Below, one piece after another: positions 43,758 through 51,817 of a stretch of DNA of 64,000 nucleotides (positions are counted from its first letter, which is position 1; every line of letters starts with the position of its first letter). The DNA comes from Streptomyces scabiei 87.22 (lineage in GTDB: Bacteria > Actinomycetota > Actinomycetes > Streptomycetales > Streptomycetaceae), in contig NC_013929.1 in assembly GCF_000091305.1 (NCBI RefSeq), positions 5,890,001 through 5,954,000 of the forward strand, read 5' to 3'. The position numbers and the translations under genes are program-made. The notes beneath the pieces were generated by a model. It was not told the origin of the DNA, ran no database searches, and worked only from the letters and a program-made list of their open reading frames with translations.

Positions 43758-43763
43758 GTTTCC

Positions 43764-45215
43764 ATGAGTCGATCCAAGTTAGCCAAGGCCACCATCACGC
43801 CGGGCGAGCCTGCAGCGATCTACTGCCGCATCTCCCACACGAGGGACGAGGACCAGACGGGGGTGGACCGACAGGAACGCATCTGCCGGGAGATCGCTGA
43901 GCGGCTGCAACTCCGCGTCGAGTCGACGCACGTCTACGTGGACAACAACCGTTCGGCGTGGCAGCGGAACCGGAAGCGGCCCGGTTGGGAAGAGATGCTG
44001 AAGGCGATGGGGGAGGGGGAGATCAGGCACGTCATCGTCTACCACCCCGACCGCCTGATGCGGCAGCCCAAGGACCTTGAGGAACTGCTCTCGATAGCCG
44101 ACGACAAGCGCATCCTTCTGCACGGCGAGGCGAACCGGCGCGATCTGTCGGACCCCGACGACCGGTTCATCCTCCGCATCGAGGTGGCCCACGCGTGCCG
44201 CTCTTCGGACGACACGTCGCGCCGACTCAAGGAAGCACTGAAGGACCACGCCCGAGAAGGCCGGCCGCACGTGGGCAACCGGCCGTACGGCTACACCCGC
44301 GACGGCCGCGCGATCGTCGAGGAGGAGGCGGAGATCGTTCGCGAGGTGTATCGCCGCTTCCTGGACGGAGAGTCACCGAACCACATCGCGCAGGATCTCG
44401 CCGCACGGGGCATCCCCACGTCGAAGGGCAAGACGTGGAACCCGGAGAACGTGCGCCATCTGCTGTCGTCCCACTTCGTGGCCGGGCTGCGGTTCCACCT
44501 GGGCGAGGAAGTGGCTGTCGGGACATGGCCCGCCATCATCGACCGGGGGCAGTGGGACGAGGTACAGCGGCTCAAGGAGTACCGCGCCCAGCAGCACCGG
44601 GACACGAAGAAGAGGCCGCTCCGGAACTACATCCTCCGTGGGGTCGTCACGTGCGCGTGCGGAGCACGGATGAGCGGTTCCAATAGCGTCCGGTATCCCT
44701 ACTATCGGTGCACCCGTGCCGACAACACCGACCAGGAGAAGTGCAACCGCTCTGTCTCGGCCGTGCCGTTGGAGGCGTTCGTTCGGGATGTAGCGATCAA
44801 GGTGCTGACCCAGCTCGACACCTCTGGCTACGAGCCCGCCACGACCACGCGCCCCGAGGCGGACACCATCGCGGACGAGAAGGACCGCACGAAGCTGCGC
44901 GAGCTGAAGGAAATGTGGCTCAGTGACGACGACTTCACGACCGCCGACTTCAAGGCGATGCGCGCACCGATCATCAAGCGGATGAAGGAGCGGCAGCGGA
45001 AGACCGTCAAGCGTCCGATCGCAGTCTTGGAGGGGATCGCCGGGCCGGAAGCCCAAGTCAACTGGGAACGGCTGGAGGAGGTGGAGGACCACGCGCGTAT
45101 GAACGCGATCTATCGGTTCCTGTTCGCCGCCGTGATTGTCCGGCCGCCGACTCGGAAGGGCCGGGGGTTCGACACGGATCGCGTGGACATCGAGCCAAAT
45201 CCGCTGGACTACTAG
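43764..45215 (+). CDS. int: serine integrase of the integrative element
   Basis: A 483-residue large serine recombinase that catalyses attP x attB integration. The catalytic Ser24 is in AAIYCRISHTRDEDQTG, with GVDRQERICREIAERLQLRV and VYHPDRLMRQPKDLEELL completing the resolvase domain. The recombinase domain has RPYGYTRDGRAIVEEEAEIV and GIPTSKGKTWNPENVRHLLS. The zinc ribbon is VTCACGARMSGSNSVRYPYY, then CTRADNTDQEKCN. A coiled-coil region (about residues 360-430) follows. The ATG at 43764 is 27 bp from the att core and has no ribosome site but a well-placed -10. The open frame continues upstream into the EamA gene only because of the junction. Confidence 0.93.
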   Translation: MSRSKLAKATITPGEPAAIYCRISHTRDEDQTGVDRQERICREIAERLQLRVESTHVYVDNNRSAWQRNRKRPGWEEMLKAMGEGEIRHVIVYHPDRLMRQPKDLEELLSIADDKRILLHGEANRRDLSDPDDRFILRIEVAHACRSSDDTSRRLKEALKDHAREGRPHVGNRPYGYTRDGRAIVEEEAEIVREVYRRFLDGESPNHIAQDLAARGIPTSKGKTWNPENVRHLLSSHFVAGLRFHLGEEVAVGTWPAIIDRGQWDEVQRLKEYRAQQHRDTKKRPLRNYILRGVVTCACGARMSGSNSVRYPYYRCTRADNTDQEKCNRSVSAVPLEAFVRDVAIKVLTQLDTSGYEPATTTRPEADTIADEKDRTKLRELKEMWLSDDDFTTADFKAMRAPIIKRMKERQRKTVKRPIAVLEGIAGPEAQVNWERLEEVEDHARMNAIYRFLFAAVIVRPPTRKGRGFDTDRVDIEPNPLDY

Positions 45216-45349
45216 CGTCCGATACCTTTTAGTAAATCTATGAAGGTACCCGACAAAGGTAGCTTCGCGGGTGTTATATGGTCGCGCGCGACCTCGGCTC
45301 GCTTGAACCGCAGGACTGGTCAGGTTCACGCATAGGACAGGGAACCCTC

Positions 45350-46138
45350 ATGGCTCTAGCTCCTCCATCAACGAGATCTCTCCTGCTTGCAAGTAAGGTC
45401 AACGGCATTCTTCTGAGTCACGCCACCGGATTTACCGTCGTAGCTGATGGGCAACCCTTCCTGATTACGAATTGGCATGTAGTGAGTGGGCGGAATCCTC
45501 AAACGGGGCAACCGATGGCGAAGTCCGCAGCGATTCCGGACGTGCTTACTATTAGGCATCTCACGAAAGTCACCTCGACCGAGGTTGCTTGGAATGACTT
45601 CGATGAGCCGCTTGTCGATGATTCCGATAGTCCCATGTGGTTCGAGCATCCTGAGTACGGAAGAAAAGTTGATGTTGTTGCTCTTCCGCTCACGAATCTG
45701 CAAGGGGTTCATATTCAGCCGTATGGTCCCGAAGTGATGCAGAAAACCCTACGGGCCGGCATATCGGATTGGGTGAACATTATCGGATTCCCGTTTGGGC
45801 AAGCAGCCGGCGGGTCTCTCCCCATCTGGACTAAGGGGGCGATTGCCTCAGAGCCTGATGTGGATTATGATCTTCTCCCTTGTTTTCTGATCGACGCGCG
45901 GACGCGGCAAGGGCAGTCAGGGTCCCCAGTTCTCGCATACTCGCCTGGTGGGGCGACCGAATTGACGGATGGGAAGACTGGATTCGTCACTGGGCCGGTT
46001 GGAAATTTGCTGGGTGTCTACTCTGGTCGAATTAACAGCGAGTCGGACATCGGACGGGTTTGGAAGTTCGATGTAGTTCCCGAAATTCTGAATGCGCGGC
46101 ACAGAGGTGACAACTCGCTACGGGGCAGCAGCGTGTGA
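45350..46138 (+). CDS. trypsin-like serine protease
   Basis: A 262-residue chymotrypsin-fold peptidase without signal peptide, so probably cytosolic. The triad is His43 (FLITNWHVVSG), Asp108 (RKVDVVALPL) and Ser190 (ARTRQGQSGSPV). Base composition is clearly more AT-rich than neighbouring genes, marking cargo. GGGAA precedes ATG 45350; ATG 45278 adds 24 residues without a better site. It lies just after the integrase. Cytosolic trypsin-like domains are common effectors in bacterial conflict systems, but no partner is fused here. Confidence 0.82.
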   Translation: MALAPPSTRSLLLASKVNGILLSHATGFTVVADGQPFLITNWHVVSGRNPQTGQPMAKSAAIPDVLTIRHLTKVTSTEVAWNDFDEPLVDDSDSPMWFEHPEYGRKVDVVALPLTNLQGVHIQPYGPEVMQKTLRAGISDWVNIIGFPFGQAAGGSLPIWTKGAIASEPDVDYDLLPCFLIDARTRQGQSGSPVLAYSPGGATELTDGKTGFVTGPVGNLLGVYSGRINSESDIGRVWKFDVVPEILNARHRGDNSLRGSSV

Positions 46139-46180
46139 GTGCTAGGAATTTCTTGAGCGTGTGTCAGGATCCTGTCCTCT

Positions 46181-46303
46181 TCATCGCGTAGGGCCAAGGA
46201 GCCGCACGAGACGCGCAGCGCTCTTCGGCCCTATGCGTGTGGGGAACTTGGCCGCCTGCCGCTCGACAGCCCGAGCCCACTGCTCGTTATGGCGTCTCGT
46301 CAT
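46181..46303 (-). CDS. small element-encoded protein
   Basis: A 40-residue basic peptide (MTRRHNEQWARAVERQAAKF, then PTRIGPKSAARLVRLLGPTR). The start overlaps the repSA stop (ATGA), so it belongs to the rep operon. The opening resembles short ORFs next to integrases in other Streptomyces elements, but the end seems shortened. It may be an accessory or excision factor; this is a guess from position. Confidence 0.6.
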   Translation of the reverse strand: MTRRHNEQWARAVERQAAKFPTRIGPKSAARLVRLLGPTR

Positions 46304-47777
46304 CGGGGCACCTCGCGCTCTTCGCGTGCGATCTCGCGGTTCGTGGCGAGGTCTTCGGCGATTCCGGCGGCGATGAGCGCAGCGCCCGGCGTGTGGCCTG
46401 AGCTGACGTAGCGCCAGTGCCGATCGGTGACCGCGTTGGGGATTTCGACGTGGCCGACGTGGTGGGCGCGTTCGGCGCGGAGCGCGGCGTAAGTGGTCGA
46501 GTAGGCGCGGGACTTGGTGAGGATGTGGCCGCGATAGCCGAGGGTGTGAATCCATGCGCGGAGGTGGAGAGGTTCGTACTCGGGGAGGCCGCCGAGGTGC
46601 CAGCAGGTACGCATGAGAGTGCGGACGTGTGCGCTGACCGGTGCCGAGTCGATGGCGTCGCGGGTGGTGAGCGGGTGGTCGAGTCCGGCGCCGGTTTCGC
46701 TGGCTCCCTTGGTGACGTACTTGGCGACGTACGCGGCCACGGCGTCGTCATCGGGGCCGTCGCCGTCGACGCTCAAGGGCCGGGTGTCGACCTGGGTGCC
46801 CCAGCGGAGTGTCAGTTCGCCGATGGCGGGGGTGTAGGGCGTGTGGACCTGCACGCGCCGGGCGGAGGCACGTACGGCGTTGGTGAGGAGTTCCGCGGTG
46901 CCCCAGGCCGGGGGTTCGTTGGTGGGTCCGTTCGGGCCGTCGAGGCGGACGACGGCGTGGACGTGGACGGCCGCCCGTTTCTGGTATTCGGCGACGCGGG
47001 CGAAGGAGAGCCGGGCGTGTTGGGCGAAGCGGGACTGTACGAGGCCGGCTGAGGTGGCCAGGCGCCGTCGGACGTCGATGACGAAGCGGTCCCACAGCTT
47101 CGAGGCGTGTGCGTGCCAGAGGACGTGGCCGGCGTAGTCGTAGCAGTCGGGGCACAGGGGTTGGCCGACGACCGGTGCGTCCGGGGTGTGGATGGTGGCG
47201 CAGCCGAGGGGGCGTCCGTGTTCGCAGGTGGCGCCGTCGCGGCGGGGGCGGCAGCGGTCGTCTCCGGTTCGATGGACGGGGCCGAAGGAGGGTGCGGTCA
47301 GGGTGACGAAGAGCCGAGGCCGGTGGCGGACCGTCGCGGGGATGTTCTTGCCGCCGATGAGGCCCGCGCGGACGAGGTGGAAGGTGTCTCCGGCGTGGAG
47401 GCGGGAGCAGGGGGCGCAGACGGTTGCGCGGCGGTTGCGGCAGCGGACGAGGAGGCGTTCGCCGGGCTCATGGCGGGTGTCGTAGTGGTGGAGGACTTCG
47501 CCGGTGGTGGCGTCCAGGTTGGTGGTGGAGCCGGAGAGGTGGACGGGGTGGGCGCAGCCGCCGGTGGCTGTGATCTGTTCCAGCCAGCGGGCGAATTGGG
47601 GGTCTTGGGCGAGGCGGATGGTGTCGCGGTCGGTTTCGGGGAGTTGGCGCAGGCGCGCCGCGCGGTCGAGGGCGGCGCGCCTGTCTGCCGGGGTGTGGTG
47701 CGGGGTGATGGTGGGGCCCTTTCGGGGTGGGCCGCCGCAGCGGCACGGGTGAGGTGGGGTGGGGTGTTGTGGGTCAT
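46300..47777 (-). pseudogene. repSA: RepSA-type replication initiator with probable N-terminal frameshift
   Basis: A continuous 480-codon frame encodes a RepSA-type initiator: RQLPETDRDTIRLAQDPQFA, GEVLHHYDTRHEPGERLLVR, CRNRRATVCAPCSRLHAGDT, FVTLTAPSFGPVHR, QPLCPDCYDYAGHVLWHAHA, ASKLWDRFVIDVRRRLATSA, RAAVHVHAVVRLDGP. The only start with a strong ribosome site (AAGGAG, 8 nt before ATG 47777) is in a different frame. Adding one C to the C-run of codon 2-3 would join it to the Rep frame (MTPQHPTPPHPCRCGGPP). No ATG or GTG lies in the Rep frame until GTG 46854. An in-frame CTG at 47823 is a weak alternative. So it is a broken gene, a sequencing indel, or an unusual start. Confidence 0.78.
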
Positions 47778-47819
47778 GGGGATCACTCCTTTGCGTGGGT
47801 CGGGTGGTGGAGATGGGGT

Positions 47820-47933
47820 TCAGCGGATGGTTCCGGTGCCCCGGCAGACGCGGCAGCGCCGGATGCGTCCGGTCCAGGTCCTACGGGCGCCGTCGCCCTT
47901 GCAGTGAGGGCACCTCACGCGAGGCATGGGCAT
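47820..47933 (-). CDS. zinc-ribbon microprotein, DnaJ-type CxxC pairs
   Basis: A 37-residue peptide: MPMPRVRCPHCKGDGARRTW then TGRIRRCRVCRGTGTIR. Two CxxCxGxG-type pairs would bind one zinc as in the DnaJ cysteine-rich domain. AAAGGA lies 10 nt before the ATG. It sits between the small membrane protein and repSA in the operon. Such peptides recur in AICE transfer operons; the role is unknown. Confidence 0.72.
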   Translation of the reverse strand: MPMPRVRCPHCKGDGARRTWTGRIRRCRVCRGTGTIR

Positions 47934-47953
47934 AGCTTGGGTGTCCTTTCTGC

Positions 47954-48151
47954 TCAGGTGTGGGAGAAGCCGGTGATGAGCCAGGTGACGAGTCCGTGGA
48001 CGGTGTGGATGACGGGGGTCTGGCCGAGGTAGAGGCCGAAGAGGCCGACGCAGACCGCTTCCCAGGCGCGGACGTCGCGGGAGCGGACGAGGAGGACGGT
48101 GATGATCCCGAAGATCACCGCGAACGTGAACGCCGTGCCGACGCTGATCAC
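47954..48151 (-). CDS. small membrane protein of the transfer operon (Spd-like)
   Basis: A 65-residue protein with two membrane helices (ISVGTAFTFAVIFGIITVLL and WEAVCVGLFGLYLGQTPVIH). The GTG start overlaps the traB stop (GTGA) with GGAG 7 nt upstream. Size, topology and position after traB resemble the spread (Spd) proteins that help plasmid DNA move between hyphal compartments. Confidence 0.75.
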   Translation of the reverse strand: MISVGTAFTFAVIFGIITVLLVRSRDVRAWEAVCVGLFGLYLGQTPVIHTVHGLVTWLITGFSHT

Positions 48152-49455
48152 TTGTCGTCTCCTTCCAGGGCGGCTAAGGCGCGGTCGAGGGTCGGCAGCT
48201 CCGGGGTCAGGGCCGCGTGTTTCCGGGCCGTGGCCATGGCTTCTTCGGTGGTGGTGAGGTGGGAGCGTGCGCGATTCCATCCGCCGTCCGGGCCGGTGCA
48301 GACGGCCACGCCCCGTTCCTCCGCCGTGATCGACTGAGCGACGGCGGTGGCGTCCTTGTTGAGGTCACCGAGGGCCATTTCGGCGGTGCCGGGGTCGTTG
48401 ACGCGGTGGCAGATCCGGCCGCCGAGCTGGGCTCGCAGTGCGGTGACGCCGGGGCCGAGGTCGGAGCCGACGCGTTGGCCGGCCACGACGAGATGGATGC
48501 CGAGGGCGGCGCCGAGCTGGGCCAGGCGCAGCAGGAGCGTGGAGCACTGCTCTGCCTCTGCCTTGCTCTGGCGGGTGCCGTCGGACAGGTACAGTTCCGC
48601 GATTTCGTCGACCAGGACGACGACCGGGACGGGGCGGAGCTTGTCCGGGAGTTCCCAGATGGAGCGGACCCCGGCCGACCGGCAGGCGGCCATGCGGTCC
48701 TGCATGTCGACGGCCAAGGCGGAGAGCACCGCGACCGCTTCCCGCCGGCAGGTCGCCAGCGCGCTCAACCGGTCGGCGAACAGGCCCAGTTCCATGCCGC
48801 CCTTGCAGTCGACACCGACCAGCGCGACGCGTTGCGCGGCGAGTTGGGTGATGAGCCGGGCGAGCAGGGTGGATTTGCCGGAGCGGGTGGCGCCGACGAT
48901 GAGCCAGTGCGGCACCATGCGCAGGTTCATCAGCCACGCTCCGCCGGTCTCCAGTGCGCCGATGAGTGCGCAGAGCGGTTCGGCCGGAGCCGGGGCGGTG
49001 GCCAGGCCGGGGTGCTGAAGCGGGTCGTGGGCCATCGCGGTCAACTGGACGAGGCCGCGTTCGGGGGAGGTGACCCGTACGGCGTGCACCTTCCAGGCGT
49101 GCACGAAGGCGTCTGCCGCCTTCAGATACGCCGCCGGGGTCTGGCCCGCGTGCAGCCGCACCAGCACCGACAGCCCCATGGGGGTGGCGCGGGGGAAGGA
49201 GCGGCGCGGTGCCACCGGCCGGACCGGATCGCCCTTGACCAGCAGGTGACCGACGAGAGTGCGCGCCGGGAGCCGGGAGACAGCGAGGTCGTTGAGCACG
49301 GTCACCCGCCGCCAGGTCGAGGCCACCCGCCACGCGGCGGCCGGGTAGCCGGCGAGGTACCAGTGCCACAGGGGGCGGTGGCGGCGCACCATGTCGCCGA
49401 CGACGAGCACCCAGGCGAGCACCGCCAGGGCGAAGGCGATGACGTACGGCTCCAT
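48148..49455 (-). CDS. traB: FtsK/SpoIIIE-type DNA translocase TraB
   Basis: A 435-residue conjugative translocase that moves double-stranded element DNA at hyphal tips. One or two N-terminal membrane segments (YVIAFALAVLAWVLVVGDMV) precede the ATPase domain: Walker A VGATRSGKSTLLARL near residue 190, GVDCKGGMELGLF, and Walker B VPVVVLVDEIAELY, then VAGQRVGSDLGPGVTALRAQ. ATG 49455 overlaps the previous stop (TGATG); GTG 49458 directly precedes it. It is shorter than plasmid TraB proteins of about 700 residues but normal for AICE homologues. The C-terminal winged-helix gamma domain is reduced or missing. Confidence 0.9.
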   Translation of the reverse strand: MEPYVIAFALAVLAWVLVVGDMVRRHRPLWHWYLAGYPAAAWRVASTWRRVTVLNDLAVSRLPARTLVGHLLVKGDPVRPVAPRRSFPRATPMGLSVLVRLHAGQTPAAYLKAADAFVHAWKVHAVRVTSPERGLVQLTAMAHDPLQHPGLATAPAPAEPLCALIGALETGGAWLMNLRMVPHWLIVGATRSGKSTLLARLITQLAAQRVALVGVDCKGGMELGLFADRLSALATCRREAVAVLSALAVDMQDRMAACRSAGVRSIWELPDKLRPVPVVVLVDEIAELYLSDGTRQSKAEAEQCSTLLLRLAQLGAALGIHLVVAGQRVGSDLGPGVTALRAQLGGRICHRVNDPGTAEMALGDLNKDATAVAQSITAEERGVAVCTGPDGGWNRARSHLTTTEEAMATARKHAALTPELPTLDRALAALEGDDK

Positions 49456-49832
49456 CACGCCTCACCGCCCTTGCGCTGCGCCGCCGCCCCGCTCCCGGTC
49501 GCGGGCGTGGTCGGGGCGGTGGGGATGGGGGTGATGGCGTCCGCGCGGAAGCTGACGCCGTGGCGGTCGCCCATCGACCAGGCGAACGCTGTCAGCCCGG
49601 TGACCTTGACGATCTGTCCTTCCTCGATCCCGGTCGGTTCGCCGCTGACAGCGATCTCGATGACGGAGATCCGCCGCCGGTCCTGCCGCACGGTGACGGC
49701 GACCGTGTAGACGGGGTTGCCGTCCCGGTCCTTCTTCACCTCCTGTGTCTCGGTGTTACTGAACTTCACTTCCGGCGCGATGGCGCACCGCAGTACGCCG
49801 AGCCGTGCCGTGTCCACGGGAATGGACTGCAT
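49455..49832 (-). CDS. SCO3933-family regulatory protein
   Basis: A 125-residue protein that recurs just upstream of traB in Streptomyces integrative elements and is called the SCO3933 family. Visible parts are IPVDTARLGVLRCAIAPEVK, VAVTVRQDRRRISVIEIAVS and IVKVTGLTAFAWSMGDRHGV, an OB-like small beta-barrel pattern. The ATG at 49832 has GGGAGG 9 nt upstream. It is the first gene of the minus-strand transfer operon, divergent from the GntR repressor. Confidence 0.82.
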   Translation of the reverse strand: MQSIPVDTARLGVLRCAIAPEVKFSNTETQEVKKDRDGNPVYTVAVTVRQDRRRISVIEIAVSGEPTGIEEGQIVKVTGLTAFAWSMGDRHGVSFRADAITPIPTAPTTPATGSGAAAQRKGGEA

Positions 49833-49881
49833 GATCTGTGGCCTCCCTGGCCGTTCACGACGCCAGGCTGATACTGACGTC

Positions 49882-49951
49882 ACTTGTCCTAATGAGTGAT
49901 GAGTGTGGAGTGCTGTACGGCGAGTGCGCAACTACTTATGCTGACGAGTGA
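49882..49951. promoter_or_regulatory. repeated operator of the GntR/KorSA-like repressor
   Basis: ACTTGTCCTAATGAGTGA (49882-49899) and ACTTATGCTGACGAGTGA (49934-49951) match at 14 of 18 positions and are 52 bp apart, five helical turns. A partial third copy GCTTATGACACCGA is at 49969. They lie in the divergent promoter region between the transfer operon and the repressor. Confidence 0.6.
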
Positions 49952-50000
49952 CGCCGCGCGTGCGACGTGCTTATGACACCGACCCGTCGGAGATGCCCAG

Positions 50001-50780
50001 ATGTCGGAGATCCAGCGCCCCGGAGCCCTCTACCAGCAGGTGGCCGCCGCCATTCGCGAAGCGATCCTGTCGGGCGAGTTCGCCCCCGACTCCCTGTTGC
50101 CGTCCGAAGCCCAGCTCATGACCCGCTACGCCGTCTCCCGCCCCACCGTCCGCAACGCGATCGCCGCACTGCGCGCAGAGGGCCTGATCGACGTGCGGCA
50201 CGGCAAGGGCAGTTTCGTGCGCTCCGGTGGACAGCCGTCGCTGACGATCGAGCGCCGCATCAGCCGCACCGCCGACGGGAAGTTCGTCATGCCCGGCGGT
50301 GACGTGTGGCAGGAGAGCGAAGAGCCCACCAGCTACCGCACCCGCACCACGAAGGCCACCGGCCGACTCCTCCAGCTCGCAGAGGAAGAGGCCCTGTTCG
50401 GGTGTGACCGGTTGCTGTTCGATCCGAGCACGGGCACGCGCGCGATGCACCGCACTCTGATCCCGTTCGCCGTGGCCGACGCCGTCCCGGCACTGGGGGA
50501 GGAGCCGTGCAAGCGCCCGGTCGCGTTCTACCGGCTGCTCACCGAGGCCGGACACAAGCTCACGTGGTCGGAGACCGTACGCGCCCGGATGCCCCTGCCG
50601 GATGAGCGCACCACGCTCCAGCTCCCCGACGCGACCCCGATCCTGCACCTGTCCCGCATCACCCACGACACCGACGACCGCCCGCTGTTCCTCGAAGAAC
50701 TCCGCGCCGGAGCCGACCGCGCCGAACTCGCCTACCGGATCACCGCCGACAAACAGCCCGCCCGACGCACCCGAGCATGA
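50001..50780 (+). CDS. GntR family repressor, KorSA-like
   Basis: A 259-residue regulator with an N-terminal GntR winged helix (LYQQVAAAIREAILSGEFAP, LLPSEAQLMTRYAVSRPTVR, LRAEGLIDVRHGKGSFVR) and a C-terminal UTRA ligand domain (LTWSETVRARMPLPDERTTL, HLSRITHDTDDRPLFLEELR). GGAG lies 8 nt before the ATG. Divergent orientation from the transfer operon and the repeated sites between them fit the KorSA role of silencing transfer and replication. Confidence 0.9.
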   Translation: MSEIQRPGALYQQVAAAIREAILSGEFAPDSLLPSEAQLMTRYAVSRPTVRNAIAALRAEGLIDVRHGKGSFVRSGGQPSLTIERRISRTADGKFVMPGGDVWQESEEPTSYRTRTTKATGRLLQLAEEEALFGCDRLLFDPSTGTRAMHRTLIPFAVADAVPALGEEPCKRPVAFYRLLTEAGHKLTWSETVRARMPLPDERTTLQLPDATPILHLSRITHDTDDRPLFLEELRAGADRAELAYRITADKQPARRTRA

Positions 50781-50991
50781 TCGGCACGCCGCATCGGTCG
50801 AAACAGCCTTCACTTCCTCAAGGGCGCGCCTGCGGCGCGCCGGGACGCCCGGCCGCCCCGGCCGGGCATGCGGCGTGACCGCCGGTCCCGTCCGGACGCC
50901 AGGCGCCCCCAACCGCAGCATGCTCAAGGCATCGAGGCGACGACCGGCCGCCGAGGGCCGGAGCCCACGGGGCCGGGGGTCGCCGACCGGA

Positions 50992-51141
50992 GAGACTTTA
51001 GACAGCCACCATGGGGCGAGCCTCGAAGAACAGGGGGCCCATCGGGCACAACCACGGGCAGGTCCACCACCTGCCCGATTCGCCGGACGAGCGTAAGGCC
51101 CCCTGTTCACTCGCCCCATGGCAGCTCCCGCCCAAAGTCTC
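50992..51141. repeat. nested inverted repeats, candidate replication/transfer origin
   Basis: Four perfect stem pairs are nested on one axis: GAGACTTT 50992-50999 with 51134-51141; CCATGGGGCGAG 51009-51020 with 51110-51121; GAACAGGGGGCC 51028-51039 with 51097-51108; CGGGCAGGT 51055-51063 with 51069-51077 around a 5-nt loop. The whole would fold into a 150-nt interrupted hairpin. It lies in a 410-bp gap (50781-51190) after the KorSA-like gene, where no convincing gene is seen. Confidence 0.85.
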
Positions 51142-51190
51142 ACCGACCGACGACGTGCCCACGCGCACCACTCACCAGCGGAAACACCCC

Positions 51191-51499
51191 TCACTGCGCA
51201 CCACCGTCGCCGCCGCGGAGAGCCTCCAGGAGCCCGGCAAGCCGGTCCACGGTGTCAGGCCGGCCCGCCAGGCGTACGACCCCGCGCCCGTCCTCGTTCG
51301 TCGAGGCGACCGCCCGCACGTCGGACAGTTCGAACCCGGCGCCGAGCAACGCTCGGTTCAGCCGGTCGGCAGCCTCTCGCGCGACCCGCCACTCCGTCAC
51401 GTAGTCGACACCTGGCACCCACAGACCGGAATCCATGCCCGCGATGCCGTCGAGTCCATTGCTCAGCCAGTCCTCACCCGCGCCAGCCACGGCGTCCAC
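51191..51499 (-). CDS. hypothetical protein of the integrative element
   Basis: A 102-residue protein (LSNGLDGIAGMDSGLWVPGV, then VDYVTEWRVAREAADRLNRA and LVRLAGRPDTV-type end). Codon third positions are strongly GC, so it is probably real. A stop lies 12 codons upstream with only the GTG at 51499 as start. No domain is recognised. Confidence 0.62.
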   Translation of the reverse strand: MDAVAGAGEDWLSNGLDGIAGMDSGLWVPGVDYVTEWRVAREAADRLNRALLGAGFELSDVRAVASTNEDGRGVVRLAGRPDTVDRLAGLLEALRGGDGGAQ

Positions 51500-51817
51500 C
51501 TCAGCCCATTCCGAAAGAACGGATCGTCAACTTCCTTGATTTCAGGGCCAGTAGCGACGCAACGCGACGGCCCCGGTACCATCAGGCACCGGGGACCGTC
51601 GCGTCCCCTGCCGGGCCACCCTTCGCTTTCCACGGCTGACGGGGTGGCCCGGTCTCGGTATGTGGTTGTGAGGCGCGGCCCCTTCTCGGGAGGGGAGCCC
51701 CCGAGGTGCTACAAGGAGCCGCGCCCCTCGGCCGGGCGGGTCAGGCCCGGCCTGTCTCCGGGTCACTCTCCGCTCCCGATCGCGAGGGAGCCGAGCGGCA
51801 CAGCGACCCGGGGCTTG
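51500..51817. other. 318-bp non-coding region with consecutive strong hairpins
   Basis: Stem 1: 51564-51577 with 51588-51602 (14 bp, one bulge). Stem 2: CCGGGCCACCC 51611-51621 with 51642-51652. A third compound stem spans about 51674-51730 (GGCGCGGC ... GCCGCGCC enclosing CTCGGG/CCCGAG). GCTCCC/GGGAGC follows near 51772-51791. It could be a single-strand origin, a structured RNA or stacked terminators. Confidence 0.6.

Noticed and set aside
43608..43763. N-terminal extension of the integrase frame
   Set aside because: These codons lie left of the attL core in the EamA gene, so they are a junction artefact. The integrase starts at 43764.
45233..45248. Terminator after the integrase (TACCTT/AAGGTA)
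   Set aside because: The stem is 6 bp and A/T-containing; suggestive but not strong enough to list.
47298..47777. 159-codon minus-strand frame from ATG 47777
   Set aside because: It has the good ribosome site, but the product is Pro/Ser/Ala/Thr low complexity and the adjacent frame encodes RepSA; it is better explained by a one-base frameshift.
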